Positions 36,690-45,122 of a stretch of DNA of 64,000 nucleotides are shown here, piece by piece. The notes under the pieces were generated by a model. It worked only from the letters and a program-made list of their open reading frames with translations, did no database searches and was not told the DNA's origin. This DNA comes from Betaproteobacteria bacterium (GTDB lineage: Bacteria; Pseudomonadota; Gammaproteobacteria; Burkholderiales; SG8-39): the NCBI GenBank assembly GCA_947478805.1, contig CANJXQ010000006.1, positions 1 through 64,000 of the forward strand. The letters run 5' to 3'. Within the stretch, counting starts at the first letter, position 1. Each line of letters begins with the position of its first letter. Made by a program: the position numbers and the translations under genes.

Positions 36690-37811
36690 ATGGCAACAAG
36701 CACATCGTCAGGCAAGCCCAAGCGCGAGCTGTGGGATGGCACCGCGTTCAACTATGCGGACACCATTGCGGACTTGGTGCGCCGGCGCGAGGACGAGGGC
36801 TTCGACGGGCGCAACTTCGGCGATTCGCAAAACCGCTATTCCGATCCCTTCGTATGCATGGGCATTGCAGCGGCAGTGACCAAGACGCTCAAGTTCAGCA
36901 CCGGCGTCACCAACCCTGTCACGCGTCATCCGGCGGTGATGGCTTCATCCTTTGGCGCAGTGCAACTGGCCACCGGCGGGCGCGCCTACGTGGGCATAGC
37001 GCGCGGCGACTCGGCGCTGGCGCACATCGGCATGGCACCTGCGCCGGTGCCGGTGTTCGAGAAATACGTGGACGTGCTGCAGCGCTACCTCGCCGGCAAG
37101 GAAGTGTCGTTCGAGGACGTGAATGCCGCGATGGGCGGCCCGCGCAAGGACATCCGCCGCGCCGAAGAACTGCACATCGGCAAGGTGCCCGAGTTCAGCA
37201 AGATGCAATGGCTGCCGGGCAATATGCCGAAAGTGCCGGTGGACGTCTATGCCACCGGCCCGAAGATCATCTCGGTGGGCGCGCGCCTGGGCGATCAGGT
37301 GACATTTGCCGTGGGCGCGCAGCCCAGCCGCATCAAATGGGCGATGGACCTTGCGCGCGAGGAGCGCCGCAAGGCCGGCCTGGATCCCAATGCCATTTCC
37401 TTCGGTGCCATGGTGGGCCTGGGCCTGGATGACGACCTCGATCGCGCAAGACGTCGCATTGCAGGCGTGGTGGCGGTGTCGACGCGCTTTTCGGTCATGC
37501 ACCGCACGCCCATCGGCCCGGTGGACACCGAGGACGCGCCCATTTTCAAGAACCTGCACGACGGCTACGACATGACGCGCCACTCGGTGACGACAAGCAA
37601 CCAGGCGGGCCTCCTGCCCGACTGGTTCATGGACAAGCACGCCATCATCGGCCCGTCCTCGGTGGCGGCGGAGCGGCTGATCGAGCTTTTCGAACTCGGC
37701 ATCGAGCGCATCGTGCTGCTGTTCAATGCCAGCCATCATGGCGCGGATGACGAAATCAATGCCGTTTACAAGCGTTTCTCGAAGGAAGTGATCCCAAAGG
37801 TCAAGTCGTAG
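36690..37811 (+). CDS. LLM class flavin-dependent oxidoreductase
   Basis: ATG 36690 lies 9 nt after GAGGAGG, giving 373 residues. The TIM-barrel luciferase-like family is shown by NFGDSQNRYSDPFVCMGIAA, TKTLKFSTGVTNPVTRHPAV and VYATGPKIISVGARLGDQVT. Members use FMN or F420 for monooxygenase or dehydrogenase reactions. There is no flavin reductase nearby. It is divergent from the Bug gene and convergent with an amidohydrolase, ending in a strong shared terminator. Confidence 0.88.
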   Translation: MATSTSSGKPKRELWDGTAFNYADTIADLVRRREDEGFDGRNFGDSQNRYSDPFVCMGIAAAVTKTLKFSTGVTNPVTRHPAVMASSFGAVQLATGGRAYVGIARGDSALAHIGMAPAPVPVFEKYVDVLQRYLAGKEVSFEDVNAAMGGPRKDIRRAEELHIGKVPEFSKMQWLPGNMPKVPVDVYATGPKIISVGARLGDQVTFAVGAQPSRIKWAMDLAREERRKAGLDPNAISFGAMVGLGLDDDLDRARRRIAGVVAVSTRFSVMHRTPIGPVDTEDAPIFKNLHDGYDMTRHSVTTSNQAGLLPDWFMDKHAIIGPSSVAAERLIELFELGIERIVLLFNASHHGADDEINAVYKRFSKEVIPKVKS

Positions 37812-37838
37812 CGAACGACTTCTGGCAGTCCATACGAC

Positions 37839-37872
37839 AGCGGGGCTCGTCACCTGGGTGACGAGCCCCGCT
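37839..37872. terminator. Bidirectional terminator, 16-bp stem
   Basis: AGCGGGGCTCGTCACC pairs perfectly with GGTGACGAGCCCCGCT around a TG loop, followed on the plus strand by TTGTTT. It is centred in the 86-bp gap between convergent genes and should end transcription from both. Confidence 0.85.
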
Positions 37873-37897
37873 TGTTTCCAATCCGCGAAGTGGCGAA

Positions 37898-39109
37898 CTA
37901 CTTCTTCGCGCGTCGGATCTTCGGCACCTTGATGTCGAAGAACTCGACGGCGTTGTCCACGGCGAGCATCTTCATGCGCTTGGCCGAGAGATCCGTGCGG
38001 TCGCGCAATTCGTCGGCCAGGCCCGGCAGCGAGCAGTCGAAATGCGGGAAGTCGCTCGCCCACACCACGGCGTTGTCGCCGGCGGCATCCATGGCGTTGT
38101 TCACGAACAGGTCGTCGGCCTCGGCGGTGACGATGAAGCGGCCGTGGAAATGCTCGTTGATATCCTTGCCCAGTTTCACGTCGGGAATCAGGTGCTCCAT
38201 GCGCTCGGCGTGCTCGTGCACCTGGTGCAGCCAGAACGGCAACCAGCCGGTGCCCGCCTCCATGAAGCCCCAGCGCAGTTTCGGGAAACGCTGGAACACG
38301 CCGCTGGTGTAGAGCCCGACGATGGCCGCCATGGCCTCGAAGGAATGGCCCATGGCATGCGCCCCGAGCCAGGTCTTGTTGCGGTCGCGCCCAAGGGCCT
38401 TCAAGCCGCCGCCGCCGCTACCGTGGTGCGTGGTCATGGGGATGCCGAGGTCGGATGCTTTCTTCCACACCGGGTCGTTGGCCGGATCGTCGATGGTGCG
38501 GCCCATGGTGGGCGAGGGTGCCACCCAGGCTGCGCGCATGCCCAGCTTTTTCACGCAACGCTCCAGCTCCGCCACGGCGTACTTCGGATCGTGCAGCGGG
38601 ATGGTCGCAACCGGCAGCAGGCGCTCGGGGTCGGCCGAGCAGAAGCGCTCCACCAACCAGTCGTTGAGCGCGGAAGCGACGAACGACCCGACCTTCACGT
38701 CCTTGATGCCGGGGATCGAGGCCAGGCCCAGCGTCGGGTAGAGCACGCTCACGCTGATGCCTTCATCGTCCATGAATTTCAGGCGCGCCTGCGGGTTGCT
38801 CGCGCCCGGGTGCGCCTGCGCGAGCCGCCGGCCCTGCACGATGGGTTTTCTTGAGCCGCGAATGCGCGGGTTCAGGCCGTCGCCGAAGCCCATCTTGCCC
38901 ATCTGGTTGCCGGCCAGGTTGCCGGAATCACCGCTCGATCGCTGCGGGGCCACCCACAGGTCGCCGATGGTGAAGCGCTCGCGTCCGTCCTTCTCGATGG
39001 CAAGCTTTGGTACAGCACCGCGGTGCCGCAGCGGCATGTGCGCCGCCCATTCCGAGGGGATTTCCGCGTAGTGCCCGTCGGCGTCAACGACCATGCCCAG
39101 TCTTGCCAT
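37898..39109 (-). CDS. Amidohydrolase family protein (PF04909 type)
   Basis: ATG 39109 is chosen because AAGGAG sits 7 nt upstream and the product then starts with the family strand MARLGMVVDADGHYAEIP; the frame is open another 405 nt without homology. The 403-residue protein has later ligand segments TTHHGSGGGG, MGHSFEAMAA and VWASDFPHFD. It is the third member of this family in the window. Role as for the group: metal-dependent hydrolysis or decarboxylation of an unidentified acid. Confidence 0.87.
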   Translation of the reverse strand: MARLGMVVDADGHYAEIPSEWAAHMPLRHRGAVPKLAIEKDGRERFTIGDLWVAPQRSSGDSGNLAGNQMGKMGFGDGLNPRIRGSRKPIVQGRRLAQAHPGASNPQARLKFMDDEGISVSVLYPTLGLASIPGIKDVKVGSFVASALNDWLVERFCSADPERLLPVATIPLHDPKYAVAELERCVKKLGMRAAWVAPSPTMGRTIDDPANDPVWKKASDLGIPMTTHHGSGGGGLKALGRDRNKTWLGAHAMGHSFEAMAAIVGLYTSGVFQRFPKLRWGFMEAGTGWLPFWLHQVHEHAERMEHLIPDVKLGKDINEHFHGRFIVTAEADDLFVNNAMDAAGDNAVVWASDFPHFDCSLPGLADELRDRTDLSAKRMKMLAVDNAVEFFDIKVPKIRRAKK

Positions 39110-39341
39110 GTTGCTGCTCCTTGCGATGTGAAAAGGGTTGGGCGACGGGGTGATGCCCTGGGGCCCCAGCCAGCCCGCGCTGCCGCCGTTCGAATCGCGC
39201 CATTGTACGAAAAATGTGGCGCGGGAAGTTGGGGGCACGGTGCGTGCGTCGCGAGGGTTGCGCCGGCAAGCGACTGAAATTGCTGGGAATCCAGACCGTG
39301 ACGCGCACAGTTGCCTGTTCGGAGTTGATCTTTGTAAAATA

Positions 39342-39433
39342 TTTGTCATAGACAAAAACTTCGCGTGATGCAGCATGTCTATAATGACTGTATCGTTCAT
39401 TTGTTCAGAAAGATCACAATTGTCCAAGACAAT
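39342..39433 (+). promoter_or_regulatory. litR promoter with three GTC...GAC palindromes
   Basis: TTTGTC-ATA-GACAAA (39342-39356) and ATTGTC-CAA-GACAAT (39419-39433) are perfect 6-3-6 palindromes. Between them GTC-TATAAT-GAC (39377-39388) embeds a consensus -10 hexamer. No good -35 is spaced for it, as expected where a MerR-type or photoreceptor repressor/activator controls the promoter. The matching half-sites suggest one regulator, most simply LitR itself. If this -10 is used, translation would start at TTG 39420. Confidence 0.55.
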
Positions 39434-40373
39434 ACCGGCGCCAAAGCGAACCAAGCCCGTCCTGCTGACAGCCATTGGCCGTGTCGAGCGGGAGACGGGA
39501 CTGGCCAAGGACACGCTGCGGGTGTGGGAGCGCCGCTACGGGTTCCCCAAGCCGCTGCGCGATGGCAATGGCGAGCGCGTCTACCCGCCCGAGCAAGTGG
39601 AAAAGCTGCGCGTCATCCGACGCCTGATGGATGGCGGCATGCGACCGGGCAAGCTGGTCAACGCGACCCTGGCACAGTTGTCGGAGCGCTTTGGCGCGTC
39701 AAGGGTGGAGGACAGCAGCCGCTCCGGAGAACCATCGCCGATGACGGAGTACCTGCCACTCATCAAGGCGCGCGAAGCCGGTGTCCTGCAAAGGCAGCTC
39801 GCCCATGACTTGATGCGCCTCGGCCTGCAGCGGTTCGTCGTCGACGTGGTGGCGCCCCTGAACGTGGGCGTGGGCGAGGCCTGGACGCGCGGTGAACTGG
39901 AGATCTACGAAGAGCACCTGTATTCGGAGCAGGTGCAGCACGTGCTGCGGCAGGCGCTGGCCAGCGCGCCGCGCATGACACGCGACCCGCGCCTGTTGCT
40001 GACGACGTTGCCCGGGGAGCAGCACCAGATCGGCCTCTTGATGGCGCAGGCCTGCCTGGCGGTGGAGGGCGCGGAGTGCCTTTCGCTTGGCCCGCAGACG
40101 CCGGCGCGGGACATCGTGCTTGCGGCCAGGGCGCATCGCGTCGACGTCGTCGGGCTGTCATTCAGTTCGGCGATCCGGCTGCGCGAAGCCCGCGCGGCGG
40201 TGGTCGATCTGCGCAAACACCTCGACCGCTCCATCGGGATATGGGCGGGCGGCGGGTTGTGGGCGGGCATGAAAGAACCTGTGGCAGGCGTCACGATGAT
40301 CGCGTCGCTGGATGCCATTCCGGCGGTGCTGTCGCAATGGCGCGAGCAGCATTCCAAGGCGGTGTACGCATGA
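39375..40373 (+). CDS. litR: B12-dependent MerR-family photoreceptor regulator, LitR/CarH type
   Basis: Up to 332 residues. A MerR helix-turn-helix (LTAIGRVERETGLAKDTLRV, then WERRYGFP) is followed by a B12-binding helical bundle with the signature W-x9-EH (AWTRGELEIYEEH) and a Rossmann B12 domain with ExHxxG (GEQHQIG) carrying the lower-ligand histidine. These residues define adenosylcobalamin photoreceptors that bind DNA in the dark and release it in light. ATG 39375 is the longest start, but TTG 39420 after AGAAAGA is plausible. It stands first before the lipid gene cluster, which it probably controls. Confidence 0.88.
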   Translation: MSIMTVSFICSERSQLSKTIPAPKRTKPVLLTAIGRVERETGLAKDTLRVWERRYGFPKPLRDGNGERVYPPEQVEKLRVIRRLMDGGMRPGKLVNATLAQLSERFGASRVEDSSRSGEPSPMTEYLPLIKAREAGVLQRQLAHDLMRLGLQRFVVDVVAPLNVGVGEAWTRGELEIYEEHLYSEQVQHVLRQALASAPRMTRDPRLLLTTLPGEQHQIGLLMAQACLAVEGAECLSLGPQTPARDIVLAARAHRVDVVGLSFSSAIRLREARAAVVDLRKHLDRSIGIWAGGGLWAGMKEPVAGVTMIASLDAIPAVLSQWREQHSKAVYA

Positions 40374-40437
40374 AGCGGGCGCCCATGACAACCAGGACCG
40401 CCGGCAATCCGGCGCGAGATTACCGAGGAGATGCAAC

Positions 40438-41484
40438 ATGACGATCGCCACCCAACGTGCCATCGATCTTGCGGAGCATGGCCTGCTGCCGGATGTCGCC
40501 ATACGGCAGGGCATACGCCGGCTGTTGCGCGTTCGTCTCGCCCAGTTGCAGGCGTCGGATTGCGAGGCGGCTGTGTCACGCGCAACGCAGTTCGTGGCCG
40601 GGATGAATCGCTCGGACATTGCCCCGCTGCCGGACAAGGCCAACGAGCAGCACTACGAAGTACCAGCGGAGTTCTTCGCGCAGGTGCTCGGTCGCCATCG
40701 AAAATACAGCGCGTGCGTCTGGCCGCCTGGCGTGGAGGCCCTGGATAGCGCAGAAGATGAAGCCTTGCGCGCCACCTGCGAGCGTGCGGGCCTCGCCGAC
40801 GGCATGGATATTCTTGAGTTGGGCTGCGGTTGGGGCTCGTTGACGCTGTGGATGGGCTCGCACTACCCCGGCGCGCGCATTACCGCCGTCTCCAATTCCG
40901 CCTCGCAGCGCGCCCATATCGAGGCCGAAGCGGCGCGGCGCGGGCTGCGCAATGTGGCGGTGGTGACCGCTGACATGAACGCTTTTGCGCCGGCCGGCCA
41001 GTTCGACCGCGTGGTATCGGTGGAAATGTTCGAGCACATGCGCAACTGGCAGGTGCTGTTCGCCAGGGTGTCGCAGTGGCTGCGACCGGGCGGGCAGTTC
41101 TTCATGCACGTGTTCTGCCACCACGATGTGCCGTACCCGTTCGACGTGGAGGGGCCGGACGACTGGATGAGCCGCTATTTCTTCTCCGGCGGCATGATGC
41201 CCAGCGACGACCTGGCATTGCGCTTCCAGGACGACCTGAAGCTGTTGCGGCAATGGCGCTGGGACGGGACGCATTACGAGCGCACGGCGAATGCCTGGCT
41301 CGCCAACATGGACGCCCGGCGCGCAACCATCATGCCGATCCTGGCCAGCACCTACGGGCAGGCGCAGGCAGCCCGGTGGTGGACGCGCTGGCGCATCTTC
41401 TTCATGTCGTGCGCCGAATTGTTCGGCTACCAGGACGGCCAGGTGTGGTGGGTGAGCCACTACCTGTTCCAGCGCCGTCACTGA
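40438..41484 (+). CDS. SAM-dependent methyltransferase, cyclopropane-fatty-acid synthase-like
   Basis: ATG 40438 after GAGGAG gives 348 residues. The family segment NEQHYEVPAEFF parallels the AHYDLGNDFF of classical Cfa. The SAM motif is DILELGCGWGSLTLWM and VVSVEMFEHM follows. It lacks the longer N-terminal domain of true Cfa and is nearer to the branch with coclaurine N-methyltransferase-like proteins. It could methylate or cyclise an unsaturated acyl chain or another small molecule. It is the first gene after litR (64-nt gap) and a second paralogue ends the cluster. Confidence 0.85.
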   Translation: MTIATQRAIDLAEHGLLPDVAIRQGIRRLLRVRLAQLQASDCEAAVSRATQFVAGMNRSDIAPLPDKANEQHYEVPAEFFAQVLGRHRKYSACVWPPGVEALDSAEDEALRATCERAGLADGMDILELGCGWGSLTLWMGSHYPGARITAVSNSASQRAHIEAEAARRGLRNVAVVTADMNAFAPAGQFDRVVSVEMFEHMRNWQVLFARVSQWLRPGGQFFMHVFCHHDVPYPFDVEGPDDWMSRYFFSGGMMPSDDLALRFQDDLKLLRQWRWDGTHYERTANAWLANMDARRATIMPILASTYGQAQAARWWTRWRIFFMSCAELFGYQDGQVWWVSHYLFQRRH

Positions 41485-41485
41485 C

Positions 41486-42061
41486 ATGAACGCCGTATCG
41501 AGCATGGCGCAATCGCAATCCGGCCGCACGACGGCGCGCAATGCCGTCAATTTCCTGGCTTTCCAGCTGGGCTGGTTTGCCTGCGTCCTGGGGGCGGCAA
41601 ACGCCTATCCCTGGCTGGGCGTATGGGCCGCCATCGTGATCGTGGCCGGCAACGTGGCATGGTCGGCGCGACCCGCGGCCGAGGCAGGGTTCATTGCGCT
41701 GGCGCTGCTGGCAGGCGCCGCATGGGAGACGCTGCTGCTCGCATCGGGTGCGCTGCAGTATTCCGCCGGGTCGCTGTTGCCAGGCTTTCCGCCGCCATGG
41801 ATTCTTGCCTTGTGGGCATTGTTCGCCAGCACCCTCAATGTATCGCTCGGTTGGCTGCAGGGCCGCTGGCTGCTGGCGGCCGTGCTTGGCGGGCTGTCGG
41901 GCCCGGCATCCTATTGGGCTGGGGCACGGCTGGGGGCGCTGAACATCGTCGATCCACTGGTCTTCGTGTTGATGCTGGCCGCAGGCTGGGCCGTGCTCAC
42001 ACCGGTGCTCCTCGCGCTGGCCCGACGCCTGTGCGGTCAAACATCGCGGGGGGTGCAGTGA
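41486..42061 (+). CDS. DUF2878 family membrane protein
   Basis: A 191-residue protein with about five or six hydrophobic helices and the segment NFLAFQLGWFACVLGA near the start, matching DUF2878. It starts 1 nt after the methyltransferase stop and overlaps the next start (GTGA). The family is known almost only from light- or stress-induced lipid clusters with Cfa-like enzymes. Biochemical function is unknown. Confidence 0.8.
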   Translation: MNAVSSMAQSQSGRTTARNAVNFLAFQLGWFACVLGAANAYPWLGVWAAIVIVAGNVAWSARPAAEAGFIALALLAGAAWETLLLASGALQYSAGSLLPGFPPPWILALWALFASTLNVSLGWLQGRWLLAAVLGGLSGPASYWAGARLGALNIVDPLVFVLMLAAGWAVLTPVLLALARRLCGQTSRGVQ

Positions 42062-42903
42062 ACAGCCTGTCGTCCGTGCTGCCCGCGACTGGCATGCCGT
42101 TGCTGGCCGGCTTCGTGTTGATGCTGGCATTCGCGCTGGGCACCTGGGGGATCAGCGTGTTCAAGCGCGACGCCAGCATTGTCGATGCCGTCTGGTCGCT
42201 CATGCTGTTGCTGGGCGCGCTCACCTATGCGCTGGCCGCGCCCGCGGCAGGGGAGCGCGCGGGCTGGGTGCTTGGGTTGACGGCGGTGTGGGCGATCCGC
42301 TTGTCAGGGCACATCATCTGGCGCGGCTGGGGGGAACCGGAAGACCATCGCTACCAGGCGATTCGCGCGCGTAACCAGCCCGGCTTCGCCTGGAAGAGCG
42401 CGTACCTGGTATTCGCGCTGCAGGCCGTGTTGGCCTGGATCGTGTCGCTGCCGCTCTACGCTGCCGCATCGGGCCGGGCAGCTCTGGGCTGGCTGGATGT
42501 CGCCGGGCTGCTATTGGTGGCTGCGGGGATCCTGGTGGAATCGCTGGCCGACCTCCAGTTGGCGCAGTTTCGCGCCCGTCCGGGGAACAAGGGCCGCGTC
42601 ATGGACCGGGGCCTGTGGCGCTATTCGCGCCATCCCAATTACTTTGGCGAATTCTGCGTATGGTGGGGCTTCTACCTGGTCGCGCTATCCGCGGCAGGCG
42701 GATCCTTCGCTTCGATCATTTTCATTGTTTCACCGTTGTTGATGTCGGTCTTGCTGCTCAAGGTCTCCGGCGTCACCCTGCTGGAAAAGGACATCGCCGA
42801 GCGCCGGCCGGGCTATCGCGAGTACGTCGCGGCCACCAATGCCTTCTTCCCAGGACCGCGTCGACGCAGTTCCGGCAGCGAAACCACGCAGGGAAAGGGC
42901 TGA
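42058..42903 (+). CDS. DUF1295 family membrane protein, steroid 5-alpha-reductase-like
   Basis: GTG 42058 overlaps the previous stop; 281 residues with about seven membrane helices. The C-terminal motif GLWRYSRHPNYFGEFCVWWG is the signature of the steroid-reductase/isoprenylcysteine-methyltransferase-like fold, which binds NADPH or SAM at the membrane. In this cluster it may reduce or modify a lipid intermediate; the reaction is unknown. The last residues are basic and extend past the family core. Confidence 0.85.
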   Translation: MNSLSSVLPATGMPLLAGFVLMLAFALGTWGISVFKRDASIVDAVWSLMLLLGALTYALAAPAAGERAGWVLGLTAVWAIRLSGHIIWRGWGEPEDHRYQAIRARNQPGFAWKSAYLVFALQAVLAWIVSLPLYAAASGRAALGWLDVAGLLLVAAGILVESLADLQLAQFRARPGNKGRVMDRGLWRYSRHPNYFGEFCVWWGFYLVALSAAGGSFASIIFIVSPLLMSVLLLKVSGVTLLEKDIAERRPGYREYVAATNAFFPGPRRRSSGSETTQGKG

Positions 42904-42907
42904 CGCC

Positions 42908-43594
42908 ATGTGGCCCCGCTCAATTGCCTTCGTTGCCTTGGCGGCCATGGTTGCCGTGGCTGCCGGCCTGCAGCCCGCGGCTGTCGTCGCCGCGCAGCCA
43001 CAGGCCTGGAATTTTCGCGTGTTCCTCAATGATTCGCCCATCGGGCAGCACCGCTTCACCCTGCGGCGCGACGGTGACGAGGCCGAGCTTCGCAGCGAGG
43101 CGCGCTTCGAGGTGAAGCTGCTGTTCATCACTGCCTACCGCTACGCCCACACGGCGGTCGAGCGCTGGCGCGGGAACTGCCTGACCGGGATGACCGCCCG
43201 CACCGACGATGACGGCAGGAAGCTTGTGGTCGATGCCACCGCCGCGTCCGTCACTTCAACCCCGACGGCGCAGGAAGGCAGCCGTCTGGAAGTCTCCACC
43301 GGCACGGGACGCCAGCCGCTGGATGGCTGCGTGATGAGCTTCGCCTACTGGAATCCCGCGCTGCTCAAGCAGGAGCGGCTGCTGAACGCGCAGACCGGCG
43401 AGCACGAAGCGGTGAGGATCAGCGATGCAGGGGAAGAACGCATCGTGGTGCGTGGAGTCCCGGTGACGGCGCGACGCTACCGCATCGCCGGGAGCAAGAA
43501 CCCCATCGACATCTGGTACTCCGCATCGCGCGAGTGGCTGGCGCTGGAATCGACCCTAGAGGGCGGGCGCCGGCTGCGCTACCAGATCGAATGA
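42908..43594 (+). CDS. DUF6134-like exported protein
   Basis: ATG 42908 gives 228 residues with a signal peptide (MWPRSIAFVALAAMVAVAAG...). The mature part is beta-rich: WNFRVFLNDSPIGQHRFTL, then VDIW-like strand IDIWYSASREWLALESTLEG, resembling DUF6134/DUF3108 beta-barrel-like proteins of the periplasm. It may bind or carry a lipid product between membranes. It overlaps the lipocalin start. Confidence 0.7.
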   Translation: MWPRSIAFVALAAMVAVAAGLQPAAVVAAQPQAWNFRVFLNDSPIGQHRFTLRRDGDEAELRSEARFEVKLLFITAYRYAHTAVERWRGNCLTGMTARTDDDGRKLVVDATAASVTSTPTAQEGSRLEVSTGTGRQPLDGCVMSFAYWNPALLKQERLLNAQTGEHEAVRISDAGEERIVVRGVPVTARRYRIAGSKNPIDIWYSASREWLALESTLEGGRRLRYQIE

Positions 43595-44139
43595 CGCCAA
43601 TGAATCCGATGAAACTCGCAGCCGCGGTGGTTGCCGCCTGCACCGCGCTTCTGGCCGGGTGCCAGGCTGCGCCCGCGACACCGGTAGCGACCGTGTCCCG
43701 CGTCGACCTGTCGCGCTTCATGGGCGATTGGTACGTGATCGCGAGCATCCCGACCTTCATCGAGACGACGGCCTTCAATGCGGTGGAGTCGTACACGCTG
43801 GATGCCGACGGCAGCATCGCAACTACCTTCACCTTTCTCGACAACGGCTTCGACGGCAAGCAAAAGCGCTATCACCCGCGCGGCTTCGTGGTCGATCGGC
43901 AGAGCAACGCGGTGTGGGACATGCAGTTCATCTGGCCGATCAAGGCCGACTATCGCATCGCCTGGCTGGCCGAGGACTACTCGCAGACCGTGATCGCGCG
44001 CGAGAAGCGCGACTACGCCTGGATCATGGCGCGCACCCCGGTCATCGCCGAGCAGCAATACCGGGAACGGGTCGCGTTCCTGGCCGCGCAGGGCTATGAC
44101 GTCAGCAAGATCAGGAAGGTGCCGCAGCGATGGAACTGA
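43591..44139 (+). CDS. blc: Bacterial lipocalin, outer-membrane lipoprotein (Blc type)
   Basis: ATG 43591 overlaps the previous stop, giving 182 residues. A lipoprotein signal ends in LLAGC. The lipocalin signature is FMGDWYVIASIPTFIE, and the C-terminal segment DYAWIMARTPVI matches Blc. Blc binds fatty acids and lysophospholipids in the outer membrane. Here it probably carries or protects the modified lipid. It overlaps the desaturase start by 10 nt. Confidence 0.9.
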   Translation: MTPMNPMKLAAAVVAACTALLAGCQAAPATPVATVSRVDLSRFMGDWYVIASIPTFIETTAFNAVESYTLDADGSIATTFTFLDNGFDGKQKRYHPRGFVVDRQSNAVWDMQFIWPIKADYRIAWLAEDYSQTVIAREKRDYAWIMARTPVIAEQQYRERVAFLAAQGYDVSKIRKVPQRWN

Positions 44140-45122
44140 TCCCGCCCACCACGGTTGCTTCGACCTCGCGCACGGCCCGGCTCCTCGCCAGCGTTGCGCT
44201 GTGGTTCGATTCGGGGGCGGTGCCCGTTGTTCCGGGTGAGGCAGCAGGCGCCGGCAGGCGCATCGACTGGCTGCGCGTGCTGCCGTTCATCGGCATCCAT
44301 GCGGGCTGCGCCGGCGTACTGCTGGTCGGCTTCAGCTGGACGGCGCTGGGCGTGGCGGTGTTTCTGTATGCACTGCGGATGTTCGCCATCACCGGCTTTT
44401 ACCATCGCTACTTTTCGCATCGCGCGTTCCAGGCCTCGCGCGCCATGCAGTTCCTGTTCGCGCTCATCGGAGCCTCCAGCGCCCAGCGCGGCCCCCTGTG
44501 GTGGGCGTCGCACCACCGCCACCACCATGTGCATTCGGATACCCCGGGCGATCCGCATTCGGCGCGCCAGCACGGCTTCTGGTGGAGCCACCTGGGCTGG
44601 TTCCTCGCGCAAGGCAGCTTTGCAACGCGGCTCGAGCGCGTGCCGGACCTGGCGCGCTTTCCCGAGTTGCGCTTCCTGGATCGTTTCGACCTGCTGGCCC
44701 CGTTTGCTTTGGGTGCACTACTGTACGGCGCGGGCGAGGTGCTGGCGCGCCTGGCGCCGGGCCTGGAGACCAGCGGCGGGCAGCTGCTGGTGTGGGGCTT
44801 CTTCATCTCCACGGTGGTGCTCTACCACGCCACGTTCTTCATCAATTCCCTGTCGCACCGCTTTGGCACGCGCAGGTACGCCACGCGCGATGAGTCGCGC
44901 AACAATCTGTGGCTCTCCTTGCTGACCTTCGGCGAGGGCTGGCACAACAACCACCATCACTTTCCCGGCGCCGCACGCCAGGGCTTCTTCTGGTGGGAGA
45001 TCGACGTGACGCACCTGGGCCTACGCGCACTGGCCGCACTGGGGCTCATCCGCGACCTGAAACAGGTTCCCGCCCACATCCTCAACGCCCGCCTGGTCGC
45101 CGGGGGAGGGCGGCGCGCATGA
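44130..45122 (+). CDS. Acyl-CoA/fatty acid desaturase, membrane di-iron type
   Basis: A 330-residue membrane desaturase with all three histidine boxes: HRYFSHRAF, HHRHHHVHSD and HNNHHHFPG. Four to five hydrophobic helices flank them. The order matches delta-9 type acyl-CoA desaturases. It would place a double bond that the two Cfa-like enzymes could then act on. It overlaps both neighbours (10 nt and ATGA). Confidence 0.92.
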   Translation: MELIPPTTVASTSRTARLLASVALWFDSGAVPVVPGEAAGAGRRIDWLRVLPFIGIHAGCAGVLLVGFSWTALGVAVFLYALRMFAITGFYHRYFSHRAFQASRAMQFLFALIGASSAQRGPLWWASHHRHHHVHSDTPGDPHSARQHGFWWSHLGWFLAQGSFATRLERVPDLARFPELRFLDRFDLLAPFALGALLYGAGEVLARLAPGLETSGGQLLVWGFFISTVVLYHATFFINSLSHRFGTRRYATRDESRNNLWLSLLTFGEGWHNNHHHFPGAARQGFFWWEIDVTHLGLRALAALGLIRDLKQVPAHILNARLVAGGGRRA

